From: Volvariella volvacea V23
Lineage: Eukaryota > Basidiomycota > Agaricomycetes > Agaricales > Pluteaceae
Direction: 5' to 3'
Length of the DNA stretch: 64,000 nucleotides
Assembly (NCBI GenBank): GCA_000349905.1
Contig: KB722743.1
Location: 835,420 to 899,419 of the forward strand
Shown: positions 14,390 through 28,260 of the stretch, one piece after another
Layout of the letters: each line of letters begins with the position of its first letter
How positions within the stretch are numbered: position 1 is the first letter of the stretch
Translations under genes and position numbers: made by a program
Notes under the pieces: model-generated
Told to the model about the DNA's origin: nothing
Seen by the model: only the letters and a program-made list of their open reading frames with translations
Database searches by the model: none

Positions 14390-16016
14390 ATGAGTGGCCC
14401 TACACCAACCACCTATCTTGAGGATGTTGATCCCGCACACAAAAAATCGAACAAGGGCAAGGAAGCCTCCGAGTCTGCACCTGCCAGCCGACCTGCTCCG
14501 TCATCTGCACCAGCAGGAGTAGGCTCATCGTCTGGCAAGCACCAGCGCACGCTGGATGGATTTTTTGCGGTTAAATCAGCCAAGGGCGGAGATGGAGATG
14601 AACGCGCCAGCAAACGAATCAAGATGGCCAAGGAGGCAACCCCAGCAGCGTCGTCCTCTGCGCCGAACCTCGAACTCCAGCCATTGAACTCCATTCCCTT
14701 CTCACTTTCGAGTTTCCAAGAATCCCTGACAGAAGAACAGCGACGGCTTCTTAAGCTGGAGTGTGAGGTCATGGGTCGCGCATGGTGGGTATCGTCACGC
14801 GTGTGTTCTAGTGTCGAACAACTAGTGACATCGTGCAGGTTGAAATTGCTTAAAGATGAAATCACCAAGCCGTACTTCATTGCCCTTAAGCAATTTTTAT
14901 GGAGTGAAGGCGTCAGGGGTGTGGATGACACACCCAGCTCTGTTAAAGTATACCCACCGCGTGAGTTACTCGCTCATTCGCTAGGGCACAGCACTCATCC
15001 AGAGTGCTGACAGCGAGAAATATTTATGCCTGGTCCGACACTCCGCTTGGTAAAGTGAAGGTTGTTATTGTTGGTCAAGGTCCGGCCTTTATGTTCAGCA
15101 TACCAACTCTGCTCAATGCGTTCCACCCCTTTTCATAGATCCCTATCACGGTTCGGGTCAAGCTCACGGTGAGAGGCGCAATGTTTTCGATTATCCCAAT
15201 TGACCCGACCATTCGCTTTTACCCTTAGGGTTGTGTTTCTCGGTTCCAAATGGCGTTGGTGTGCCACCTTCACTGCGAAATGTTGGTCATCACGCCAATC
15301 TTTCCTTGCTCTGAGAATAGTAAAACTGACCATTATCTCCGTCTTACCTCATGTGTCATTTGCTTTCCACAAAAAGATCTATGCGGAGCTTAAGGCGGAG
15401 TATCCCGATTTCATCCCTCCAAAGCATGGGTAAGTTAAGGGATTCGGTGCCTATGTTAGCCATCATGATCCCAATTCACCATTGTTAATTTCATGCCAGA
15501 AATCTATCGAGTTGGGCAATGAATGGCGTGCTGATGCTCAATACATGCCTCACCGTGCGGGCAGGGTCGCCCGGTTCTCATTCAAACAAGGGCTGGGAGG
15601 ACTTCACTGACAAGGTCGTTGACGTTGTAGACAAATACGGAGGGGCCAACCTCACAGACGTCAACGGCAACAACGGCGTCGGCCGAGGCGTTGTCTTTCT
15701 GGCATGGGGTGCATGGGCGGCCAAACGAGTTGCCAAGCTGGACAAGGTCAGCTGAGATAAGTTGTTTGGTTGTTGCGGAACTGACGCCGGAGTATCGCAG
15801 GCCAAGCACCTCATCCTGAAGAGCGCTGTAAGTGATTCAAACACCGACTTTGATGCTGGTCTGCACTGATTAGCCTTTCAACGTATTTAGCATCCGTCCC
15901 CTTTCTCTGCTAACAAAGGGTTCCTGGGCAATGGTCACTTCAAAAAGGCCAATGAATGGCTTCAAAAGAAGTATGGTCCAGAAGCCAAAGTCGATTGGTG
16001 CAATTTGGAGGCATAA
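14390..16016 (+). CDS. Uracil-DNA glycosylase (family 1)
   Basis: Removes uracil from DNA to start base-excision repair in nucleus or mitochondria. The N-terminal leader is Ser/Ala-rich and contains QRTLDGFF at about residues 51-58, a good PCNA-interacting (PIP) box. The catalytic domain follows: FIALKQFL, the water-activating [13 protein letters not shown] (split by an intron at about 15077-15138), [54 protein letters not shown] and the minor-groove loop HPSPFS at 15891-15908. The last codon is at 16011-16013. Splice phases agree through at least six introns. Two oddities: Phe replaces the usual Leu after HPSP, and about 13 extra residues sit between DKYGG and GVVFLAWG. Otherwise intact. Confidence 0.95.
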
Positions 16017-16633
16017 GCAACCAAGTGGTGTGCAATGCGCATCAAACCATCAAATCATCATCGTATCACACTATCCCCCACATCATACCCCCCGCATGTC
16101 CAGTATAATTACCCTGATATTGTACCCATTTTGGGAATCATTCAGACCCCTGATTGCTTGTTTGTTCAATGCGTTATGCTATCAAAACTTTATACCCAGT
16201 GTGAAAATTTTTCCAACGAAAAAATTATCCGAGCATCAATATGACAACCTGGCCAGGCTGCACGTGGAGAACCTCGCATTAGTTTTACGAGCCATCTCCA
16301 CTATGCCGCATGCAAAGGCGAACGCACACCCGAACACACTCCTCGGTAAGTTATTAAGTGGTAGGGAGAAGGTACCGTGACTACAGGAAAGACCTCTATA
16401 ATTTCTCCGAGTATCAATGGATCGGATATGATAAAGTAACACAACGTAGGGTAAGGACACACTGCTTATACAATCTAACTGTAGTTCATGACCAGCCTGC
16501 TTGTCACACTCGCTGCGAAATAACGATACATTTGTGTTTTCGTGGGTCATAACGGGGGTTCTGAAGTGAAATTGTTTCGTCAAGATGAAGGTGATACGTT
16601 GGGGATGTCCATATGTCCATGAAGCGTCTAGTA
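16017..16633 (+). other. Convergent intergenic region
   Basis: About 617 bases between the stops of uracil-DNA glycosylase (+) and the bZIP gene (-). It is AT-rich. Open frames here are short and have no protein-like composition. I see no RNA gene or repeat; it presumably holds the two 3' untranslated regions. Confidence 0.6.
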
Positions 16634-17737
16634 TCATTGCATGGGGTTGACGCGGTCATCGGATCCGTAATGTTGCCTGGGAGCAGGCGTTGGCGGGAAC
16701 GTATGACTCGTGCCACCTTGTAAGCGTGGTAGTTCCGGAGGTCTGCTTGGTCCTGGAATCGGAGGTGGGCTTGTGAGATGAGAGTAGCTGTGGGCCATCG
16801 AAAATCCTTGAGGATCCGTTAGCGAACGCCGATGTGGGTAGGGGAGAGATAGGGGTGGGTCTCGATGTACAGGTGGGTGGGAATGCAGTGATGGGACAGG
16901 AGGTGGAGGCGATTGTGGGTGAAGGGACTCATGGGTTTGATACGATGAATGACCTGCGTAGGAGTATTGTCGCTGATGATCTCTTGTCTCTCGCAAAACA
17001 AAGGACTGGGTAGTGTAGTTGTTAGTGACCGCTCTTTCCGCTGCTTGGGGGTAGCCTTGTTGTGGCAAGTACATGCTTTCGTTGTTAGGTGGTCGGGTAG
17101 ATGGTGAAGGGACCGATCCGCTGCTGTTATAATGAGGATATTGGATGGGTTTAGATGAAACTCCAGCGGACATAGATGACAGAGTGTAGGTGGCTTCTGG
17201 GGGCTGCATAGTAGTAGTTGGAGACTGATCCGCCAGTATCATGGGCTGTTCCCATGTGCTCCCATTGATAACATGCAGCGAATGCGATGTCACCGAAGAT
17301 GTTACGGTAGAGGGTGATAGTGAACTGGTGCGCGTAGAAGCCGGCGATTCCGTGGTCGAGGTACTGGCGCGAGTATCAGCTTGAAAAGCCAAGGAGTTCG
17401 TTGCACCTCCTTCGTATGTCTTTGGTTTGTCCTTGCCGGTAGGTCCTTTGCCCAAAGGAGGGCGATTTGCAGGTGGCAAGTTAAGGGCTTGTCGGAGGCA
17501 GTTATTTTCTTCCTCCAACTCAGAAACCCGTTGCTCCAATGCCTATTCGCACGCAAGCCCATCGAAATAAATGAGAGAACGCAGAAAATGCAATTGAGCT
17601 CAATTTCATATACTACCGGGTGGGAAATTGACTACCTGAAGATGAGCAGCCCGACGCGCTCGGAATGCCCGCTGCACGTCTCTGGCACGATTGGGTGGGA
17701 GGTTGTCATTGCGTTTGCGGCCGCGCTTGGAAGACAT
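16634..17737 (-). CDS. bZIP transcription factor (Yap/Pap1-type basic region)
   Basis: Two exons, 17637-17737 and 16634-17542, encode about 336 residues. The first begins MSSKRGRKRNDNLPP and carries the basic region NRARDVQRAFRARRAAHLQ. The second continues directly into a leucine zipper, ALEQRVSELEEENNCLRQAL. The Q-x-x-F-R of the basic region is the signature of the fungal AP-1-like (Yap/Pap1) class, which binds TTAC-type half sites. The rest is a long disordered tail rich in Ser, Pro, Tyr and Gln, plausibly an activation domain. I do not see the paired Cys-rich domains that make Yap1/Pap1 redox sensors, so a role in oxidative stress should not be assumed. The stop is at 16634. Confidence 0.85.
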
Positions 17738-18442
17738 GGAGGGTGGTAGGTCGAGGCAGCAAAAACCCGGGAAATGCAAAGGGTTATAGGAGGATGAGGC
17801 ACCCTGGACACTGAGAGAATATAAAGGACCGCCATTCCGATCGGTAGATCTTCCCCCCTTGGTCCCCTGTGGGTATACCTTATTTGGAGTCAACAAACTG
17901 GCATCCGAGCTGGTGACCCTGCGCTTGGCTCAGGTGCTCTGGTTCTCTCATCAAAGGGAGATCTTTCAAGGTCAAGACAGTATAGCATCACACTAGGGCT
18001 TGAAAAGGACCCTTGGTGATTGGAGGTGGCATGTAAATGGAAAACGGGACCAGCCATAATTGCCTGAGGCTCAGGAAAACCCTTACAAATTACCTATGAC
18101 GATATCCGCGGCCCTCGATGCGTCAATGTTACTCCAGGATGGTCCACCATCCTAGACGGACCCACTGAATAACACGACTTAGCAACTGCCTAAGGCATCC
18201 AAAAAATCACTGACCTAATTGTAGCGCCTATCCAGTAGAAATCGGCGATAACAGCCCTTCACCGAGCGAGCTGGTCTGGCTGAAAAGCTAATTCACGTGT
18301 CACAGTTTTATCAGACAAGTTTTGCCGATCGTGTCAGCTAAATCGGTCAGATAAAACAGACTGATTATATTAGATGCGTCACCAGTGTACAAAGATTAAC
18401 CCCAGTTACGAATGATAAATAGCCCTGCAACGCTCCGTAGCC
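17738..18442. promoter_or_regulatory. bZIP promoter and XPB 3' flank
   Basis: About 705 bases between the bZIP start (17737) and the XPB stop (18443), both on the minus strand. It should hold the long 5' region of the bZIP gene and the XPB 3' untranslated region. I see no exon or RNA gene in it. Confidence 0.5.
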
Positions 18443-21766
<3,324 letters not shown>

Positions 21767-22042
21767 GCGAAGCAGTCTAATACATACCTGCGTATGAGCG
21801 CTTTCCGAGCATCTTAGAATTGCAGGTATACTCAATGAATAGAACAAGAGTGCGACTATGACAATGGGAGATGAGGAGGAGGATGCTGACTGACTCCGCC
21901 ACAGGATGCGGTTAAGGATTACCTAAGGCGGAGTTGGAAGTCGTGACAAATTGGTCTAGGGTCCTCCCGTTGTCCTCTGACCACCACCATCATCACTGTC
22001 TGCCATTCCCCTTCTGACGCTGCTATTTCTTGATTATTTGTC

Positions 22043-23890
22043 ATGTGGAAACCCGCCACTCGGCAGCTTACTGGTACAAACGATGGTTAGTTTCTACTCG
22101 CTTGACTGTTTTAGTGATTTGGCTGACCCTGCTCATCCGCATCTTCTAGTTCCTTTGGGACAACGCCGTCGGTTTGGTCCTGCACCGGTTGAGGATTCTG
22201 CACCACCACAGCTCGCCCAGCCCTCACCATCCGCCTATCCTCGGCCTCAGCAGCACAATCAAGACCATGACAGCCCTGGAAAGCGCGGCCGAGATGAGTC
22301 CTTTACTACAGGGGATCCTAAAGGTAAGCTTGAAATCTGGGCACTCACTCGTCCTTCTTTTTCCGGTTGGTGTGGACTACAAGTCTCTCGCAGCGACTCA
22401 CAAGTTATACCTAATCAGTCCGCGTCGCCGGCTGAACGACGCCTTTAGCTCCTGATCCTACTAACCTTGCAACTAACCCTAATATATCTCACCTCCATAC
22501 TCGTTTTCAGTTGATCCTAATGCCCCCCGCAAGCGGCGTAGTCGTTGGGGTGAAGCTAAAGCAGAAATTCCTGGGCTTCCGACCGCCATCTCGGCTGCTG
22601 GTGTCTCCCAAGCACAACTTGATAACTATGCTATTCATCTAAGATTAGAAGAGATTAATCGAAAATTGAGGTTGAATGATTTCATTCCTCCTGAGCGTGA
22701 ACGGTAAGTGACAGTATTATTTTCCTTTTTTTTTTTTTTTTTTTTAATACTCAATCCGCCACCTAGTTCTCCGTCCCCACCACCAACTTACGATGCTCAC
22801 GGCCGGAGGACTAATACGCGAGAAGTCCGTTACCGAAAAAAGCTAGAAGAGGAACGCATCAAGCTTGTGGACCGTGCTATGAAGAATGACCCTAATTTCC
22901 GGCCTCCAGTAGAATACCATCAGCAGAAGCGTTCGCAGCGCCCTTCAGAGAAGGTTTATATTCCTGTTAAGGAATTCCCGGAGATCAACTTTTTTGGGCT
23001 GCTGGTTGGACCCCGCGGTAACAGCTTGAAAAAGATGGAACGTGATAGTGGTGCGAAGATCAGCATTCGCGGCAAGGGTAGTGTCAAAGAGGGTAAGGCT
23101 CGACCAGATCAGTATGCAGAGGATGCAGAGGAGGATCTTCACTGTCTTGTCATCGCTGACACGGAAGACAAGGTTGCAGCGTGTGTCAAAATGATTAATA
23201 AGGTCATTGAAACGGTATGTCCATCCCATGTGAACCCTTCATCTTGTTCATCCTTGCATTTAGGCTGCCTCTACCCCAGAAGGACAAAATGATCATAAGA
23301 GAAATCAACTTCGTGAACTTGCGGCTCTTAACGGCACGTTGCGCGACGACGAAAACCAGATTTGCCAAAACTGTGGTGGTCTCGGTCACCGCAAATATGA
23401 TTGTCCCGAGCAGCGTAATTTTACTGCTAACATTATTTGTCGTCTTTGTGGCAGTGCGGGGCATATGGCCCGGGACTGCACCGTCAACAAGGATCCCAAT
23501 GCTGCGGCTACTGTCAACCACCAGATGAACAACCGAAGCGGCTTCGACAATGATTACGTTAAACTCATGGAGGAGCTTGGAGAGTCGGTTCCAGGGGCTC
23601 CTGCTGATCCATCTAAGCCCTCATGGGCTGGCCCTACTGCTGGACACGATATCACAGCCGGAGGCACGAACATACCTCCTTGGCGCCGGCCCGAGAACTG
23701 GCAACAACCTAATACCCAGTCCCAAGGTTACCGCCCTCCACAACCGGGGTATCCTTACCCACAAGGTGGTGGATATGGAGGAGCTGCCAGTGCTAGCTGG
23801 GGACAGTATCCTCAAGGCCAAGGGTACCAGCAAGATTACTCTAGTTACGCAGCATACTATCAAGGGCAATACGCTCAGCAAACCAGCTAG
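22043..23890 (+). CDS. Branchpoint-binding protein BBP/SF1 (Msl5-like)
   Basis: Recognises the intron branchpoint sequence early in spliceosome assembly. Five exons: 22043-22085, 22150-22323, 22511-22703, 22767-23214 and 23264-23890. Exon 1 is [14 protein letters not shown]. The helix-hairpin segment ([18 protein letters not shown] and [20 protein letters not shown]) is the U2AF65-facing part. A KH domain follows with [18 protein letters not shown] (GxxG loop). Then come the QUA2-like region and two CCHC zinc knuckles, [14 protein letters not shown] and [14 protein letters not shown]. The C-terminus is Pro/Gly/Gln/Tyr-rich. All family domains are present in the usual order. Intron 3 (22704-22766) contains a run of about 20 T just upstream of the acceptor. 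Confidence 0.95.
22726..22745 (+). repeat. T20 homopolymer in BBP intron 3
   Basis: Uninterrupted run of 20 T ending 21 bases before the acceptor AG at 22765-22766. It would act as a polypyrimidine tract, and such runs are prone to length error. Confidence 0.9.
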
Positions 23891-24128
23891 TCGTAGAATT
23901 CTTTGCGTTTAGTTACATCGTTCCTAGGCGTTCTTATAAACTCACGTCCATCCAAAAACCTAACAAGAGGTGGTGATCGCTTTTTTCACTCTGTATTGTA
24001 AATCGGCGTTGCAAGTAATTATATGTATATGGGCTCAATAGGACTTCCGTGCGTTGGAACACATAAAGCCTTCAAGATCTGACGTACAAGATAATATAGC
24101 GCTGCTGGAGGAATGAGACCTTTCCAGC

Positions 24129-25991
24129 TCATGACGATTTTTTGGCGGCTTTTCGCCTCTTTTTCTTCCGAGGCACATTACTTATGTCTCCTATCGAATT
24201 TTTGCGTTTAAGTGAGCTTGGGGGTTGTCTGACGAAGCATGAAATGAAAAAGCCATTGGTTGCATCATCGCCAGGCAAGCATCTTATCAAGGCCGATGCA
24301 TCCCCTATGCGATGGGGTTAATATGAGGAACAGCGCTTATTTCAGCACACAATATGCCTTACCTGTATTCCCCATTTCATCGTCCAGACCACGTCGCTCC
24401 CATGTTGGTATGACCTGATCCCGTGGTGCAAGGACGAATCTCCCTCGGGCTTCCTCACAACCAAGGGCAGCACGAACCACATGCTCATTCTCTGCGGCAT
24501 GAATACTACAAGTCGAATAGACAATTTTCTCGACACGAGGAACTGAGTTTAAAAATTGTTAATTTAGGTCACAGTAACCAATCGTAAAGTGGGGAGCCTA
24601 CACTTCATGGCATGCTTGACCATCATAAACTGGAATGCAGACAACTTGCCGAGCCGCTCTTCCTGATTTGTGTCGTTCTCGTCATCTGACCGCAGTGGCG
24701 TGCATATTATGGAGGTGAACCCGGTCAAGCTAGAATCAGACAGCTTACCTGCCTCAAGTAAGTAGTCCAGTCGGTTCACAATACCTGATCCACTGCATGA
24801 TGGATCTAAAAGGCTTTACCGGGATAAGATTGAATATCGGTTGTCAGCTAGTATCCCGTCGGAGAAGTGAATCGGAGGACACCTACATATGAGTAACTTG
24901 GGAGTATTGTGGATCCGAGGGGTCAAGCGACAAAAAATCAGCGTTTAGGGGCTCCACGTTCTTACATTGCGCTTTGCTCAGCATCGTCTTCAATGTGGAA
25001 AAGCGCCTGCGATCCCTCTCAAATGCATAGATCTAAACAACGCAACGAGATAGCATTCACACTGCCCCAAGGATCAATAATCCACGGACGGACCTTGCCT
25101 TGACTGCCCATTAGTGCGCTAAGATGCGACGTTTTGTTTCCGGGGGCAGCAGTAGCATCAATAGCAACGGTGTCTTCCCGAGCAGGCGGAGACAGGACGA
25201 AAGCAGGCATGCATGAGGCCTTATCCTGGAGTATAATTTTTCCATCTTTATACAAAGGATCGTCATGGAAGGTAATCTGGGGATGAAACAACAGGAGGTC
25301 AGGTATGTGCTGGTCCCGCGCAAAAGCAGTTCTGAGGTCGGATTTAATTGTCTTGTGCTGGTTTTCAGTAGAGATGTGTACCTGGATTCCGATGGATCTC
25401 CTTGCTGGAAACCTCGAGCAAGAAGTGTCTGGATTGCATCATCTGTCGACCAAATAATTGTGTTGATGCGAACGTATCTTGGTATTCGAACTAAGATAGG
25501 TTAGGTCCACAAATTACCCAACTGTGTCCAGATTGATTACCTGCTCGCGGGTCATCAGACTGCGCCAATTCTGCATTGGTCTTGACACCTTGTTTGATTT
25601 TAATCTTTTTGAATTCGCCGTGGAGCCGAGTCTTATGACGAAGTAATGCCTGCTTCACTGGACCACCTCCAGCTTGAATTCCATTGCACAGCAGGAGATC
25701 GTGGACAAGGACAAGGGCTAAATTAAGGGAGGTTATTTTCTTGCGCTCATCCTTAAGGAGATTTGAGCGCGTGATGACTTCCTGCAGAACCGATTTGTCT
25801 GGAGGTTGATTGAATGAACACAGCACAGGTTAACGAAAATTTTGGGGGTGCATACACTTGAGTGTCTGAATGACCAGAGCAGCCGTTCGCTTCCTGCCCT
25901 TCTCTGGGATGGTGGCGAGGATGCCTTTAATTGAGCCCTGTTTTGCATCGAGACGATCGAGCGTTTTGGCAGCCTCGAAATAGAAGTTCAT
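24129..25991 (-). CDS. rRNA cytosine-C5 methyltransferase, NSUN5/Rcm1-like
   Basis: SAM-dependent RNA m5C methyltransferase of the NOL1/NOP2/Sun family. NSUN5 and yeast Rcm1 modify one cytosine of the large-subunit rRNA. The start MNFYFEAAKTLDRLDAKQGS at 25991 opens an N-terminal helical domain. RVNTI-type wording (VRINTI) is followed by LQDKASCMPAF, then IDATAAPGNKTSHLSALM (SAM-binding motif I), the catalytic loop ILLDPSCSGSGI and IVYSTCSIHAAENEHVV with the second Cys. DPSCSGSG instead of DAPCSG is characteristic of the NSUN5 subgroup. The tail is very basic (PRKKKRRKAAKKSS), a probable nuclear/nucleolar signal, and ends at 24129. Several introns. The start is 206 bases from the divergent DnaJ gene. 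Confidence 0.9.
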
Positions 25992-26197
25992 GCATAGATT
26001 AGCTCTGGCGATGTGAAGACGGAGGCAGCGTGCGCACAACGAGTGACGGTGCTCAGAGTGCGGCGCGGGACTGCCAGGCAGATGCTGGGAGCACGGAAGT
26101 ATTTGGGTTGCCGGTCGCTTGAGTCTCCGCCCCAAAAATATCAAACGCGTCGGTGGCTGCTCTTGCTCGTTTCGATTAACCGTCCCGTCAATTTCAA

Positions 26198-28060
26198 AGT
26201 ATGAGCACACCACAATCAGAAATTTCTGCATCATTCACCCCATCCTCTTGCCCGTAGTGCCAGTCGATACCGCGCTATATGAGCTCCTGGGTGTTCCTCC
26301 CACTGCCTCCGAAGGTGAGCTATTTCACTTCCTCCCAGAATATTGGGTGCTAACAGCACCAAAATCAGCCGAGATCAAGAAGGCGTATCGAAAGAAGGTA
26401 CTTAGCTGGGGTCTGCATCTATCTCTATTACGGTTTTAATTTTTTCTCAGGCGAAAGAACACCATCCGGTAGGTCTGCAGACTGCCAAATAAAAACTCAT
26501 ACTCATGGAGTGCCTGGTTTTCAATAGGACAAAGTATGTGCCATTTCCTTTCACCTCCCAAATGACCGTTGACAGCTTTTTAAAGAACATAAACGACCCA
26601 GAAGCTGGTGCCAAGTTCCAGGAGATTGCAGCAGCGTTGGTGACATCCTTTGTAACAATTCACTGGGTATTGAAGACTCGTTTCTTAGGTATGAGATTCT
26701 CAGCGATCCTAACTCTCGGACTGTGTACGATAACGAGGGTATGGACGGGCTTTCTGGTCGCTCGGGACCAGGGGGCGTGGATCCCGCGGACATGTTCGCC
26801 CAATTCTTTGGAGCACACATGTTCGGCTTCGATTTTGGTCCCCAGGCACGAGGGAAGAAGGATGATGTGCATAAGCATACAGTTACCCTGGAAGATCTGT
26901 ACAATGGAAAATCTGTAAAGCTAAACATGGAGAAATCGGTAGTTTGTGGGTTATGCAAAGGGTGAGCTCCGTTCTATCAAAGTAAAGCCTCACTCCCAAC
27001 GCACGTCAGGTCTGGAGCTCGGGGGAATGCAAAACCTAAACCGTGTTCGACCTGTGACGGCAAGGGCTGGGTCTTTGTTCAGAGTCAGGTATGCCTCCAT
27101 TCTGCATCTCTTCATTGGTGGGACTAAGGTGAATATAGATCTCCCCTTCACGAATTGGAACATCCAGGGCCAGGTGTCATGATTGCAACGGTCATGGAGA
27201 GAAGTTACGGGAGAAGGATAGGTCAGTAAAGTAGATGCTTACTTGTCCAACTAACTCACCGCTTTACTTGTAGATGTAAGAAGTGCAAGGGGGAACGGAC
27301 CGTGACGGAGAAGACGCGTCAGGAGATTTTCATTGAAAAAGGGATGACGGATCGTCAGCGCATTGTTCTTGTTGGTGAAGGAGATCAAGAAGTGCGTCTC
27401 AAGTTTTGTGAAACGGCCGTGCTCTAACATCATTTCAGCCTGGTACCCCTGCCGGCGATGTTGTCTTTGTCCTTGAGGCGAAGCCTCACCCCACATTCGA
27501 GCGATCGGGAAATGACCTCCTCACTCACGTCACGATCACCCTTTCTGAGGCCTTAATGGGTTTTTCACGCATCCTCCTCACACATCTAGATGGACGCGGT
27601 ATACGCGTCACCAGCCCTCCAGGAAAGATAATCAAAAGCGGTGATTCGATTGTTCTTCGAGGCGAGGGCATGCCTGTGTACAAGCACCCCGACCAGAAGG
27701 GAGATCTCTATGTCATCCTAGACATTGAGATGCCCGACAGCACTTGGCTGAACAGTGTTGACCTTCAGGTTTGTGATAAATTATCAATTATCAGCCATTG
27801 ATTACAACTCTCTCCATTAGGCCTTGCAAGCGCTTTTGCCCCCGAAAAAAGGAAACATTGAGCCCCTACCAGAAATCGTTGATGATGCAGACTTTGAGGA
27901 AACTGATATTGTGGATGTGCGTGCACGGTCTTTCCCGGCTAGCTCGAACTTCTTTGACCACGGGTTTCCCTCTCAGTTCGGCGGTGAAAATAACAGCGAT
28001 GAATGGGTTGATGAGGATGATAGTGATGATTTGGATGATCCTGGCTGTCAGCCACAATAA
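26198..28060 (+). CDS. Type A (class I) DnaJ/Hsp40 co-chaperone; start codon split by an intron
   Basis: J-domain partner of Hsp70, related to Ydj1/Xdj1. The N-terminus PVDTALYELLGVPPTASEAEIKKAYRKKAKEHHPDK, which contains HPD, starts right after an acceptor at 26255-26256. No in-frame ATG exists unless A26198 is joined to TG at 26257 by removing a 58-nt GT-AG intron. A short Gly/Phe region follows. Four zinc-binding repeats come next: CGLCKGSG, CSTCDGKG, CHDCNGHG and CKKCKGER. The substrate-binding barrels (GDVVFVLEAKPHPTFERSGNDL; LRGEGMPVYKHPDQKGDLYV) follow. The acidic tail ends CQPQ, with Cys at position -4 as in farnesylated Ydj1 homologs. Later introns all join in phase. Intact. Confidence 0.93.
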
Positions 28061-28260
28061 CCTAGTTAAAATTTTACCCCTTCCTGTACAACCATTAATA
28101 CTCACCACTTCCTTCACGTCGTATAGCTGTCCGTAATACTACACTAATGACTTTGACTGCATGATGTCAACTGGTTCTTGGCCTCTCACGGTAGGTAAAT
28201 ATATATGCCCGAAAGCACATCAAATATCCGATCTTCCTTGCTCCTGCCATTGCTGTGATC

